Shown here piece by piece: positions 5,138 to 5,179 of a DNA stretch of 5,179 bases. The stretch spans positions 1 to 5,179 of the forward strand of contig CABTMH010000159.1 in the NCBI GenBank assembly GCA_902485915.1. The letters are read 5' to 3'. Each line of letters starts with the position of its first letter. The stretch's first letter is position 1. The translations under genes and the position numbers were made by a program. Under the pieces are notes generated by a model. The model saw nothing but the letters and a program-made list of their open reading frames with translations. It searched no databases and was not told the DNA's origin. Source of the DNA: an uncultured Oribacterium sp. Its GTDB lineage: Bacteria; Bacillota; Clostridia; Lachnospirales; Lachnospiraceae.

Positions 5138-5179
5138 CTTTGAATTAAAATCAGAAACATGAGCAACGGCGTGCCGGCA

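Noticed and set aside
5172..5179. TGCCGGCA palindrome at the window end as the start of a terminator for the surface-protein gene
   Set aside because: The window ends inside it, so no second arm or T-run can be seen; an eight-base palindrome alone is not evidence.

Overview
The window carries the distal part of the alpha ribosomal-protein operon of a low-to-mid GC Gram-positive bacterium, followed by an unrelated gene for a secreted cell-surface protein. All genes read on the + strand. The most likely source is a clostridial Firmicute (Bacillota) of the Lachnospiraceae type. The gene order rpmJ-rpsM-rpsK-rpsD-rpoA-rplQ, with rpsD inside the operon, is clostridial and differs from Bacillus. 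The zinc-free S4 begins MAVDKTPVLKRCRSLGLDP, and L17 carries a charged insertion of nearly 50 residues. Both look like forms I recall from Lachnospiraceae. This assignment rests on memory of the families, not on a search.

Region 1 (1-3369) encodes the end of L36 (cut by the window edge), S13, S11, S4, the RNA polymerase alpha subunit and L17. Four products are small-subunit or large-subunit proteins made with the polymerase subunit in one transcription unit, which couples translation and transcription capacity. The gaps are uneven. rpsD-rpoA is tight (26 bases), but rpsM-rpsK (142), rpsK-rpsD (146) and rpoA-rplQ (96) are unusually wide for this operon, and each holds inverted repeats that could fold in the mRNA. 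The gap before rpsD is a reasonable candidate for an S4 autoregulatory leader.

Region 2 (3370-3559) is a boundary. A textbook intrinsic terminator with a cUUCGg tetraloop ends the ribosomal operon. It is followed by a small GC-rich hairpin, an imperfect palindrome, a sigma-A-like promoter and a strong ribosome binding site.

Region 3 (3560-5137) is one 525-residue gene for an exported, cysteine-free protein. It has a signal peptide, a beta-rich N-terminal half, a Ser/Thr/Gly/Asn-rich stalk with degenerate repeats, and a C-terminal array of aromatic choline/glucan-binding-type cell-wall repeats. No catalytic domain is recognisable. The last 42 bases hold no supported feature.

Most of the window is ordinary housekeeping sequence. 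I found no convincing new system. The points most worth checking are the structured gaps in the operon, an atypical loop in the alpha subunit, and the unknown role of the surface protein.
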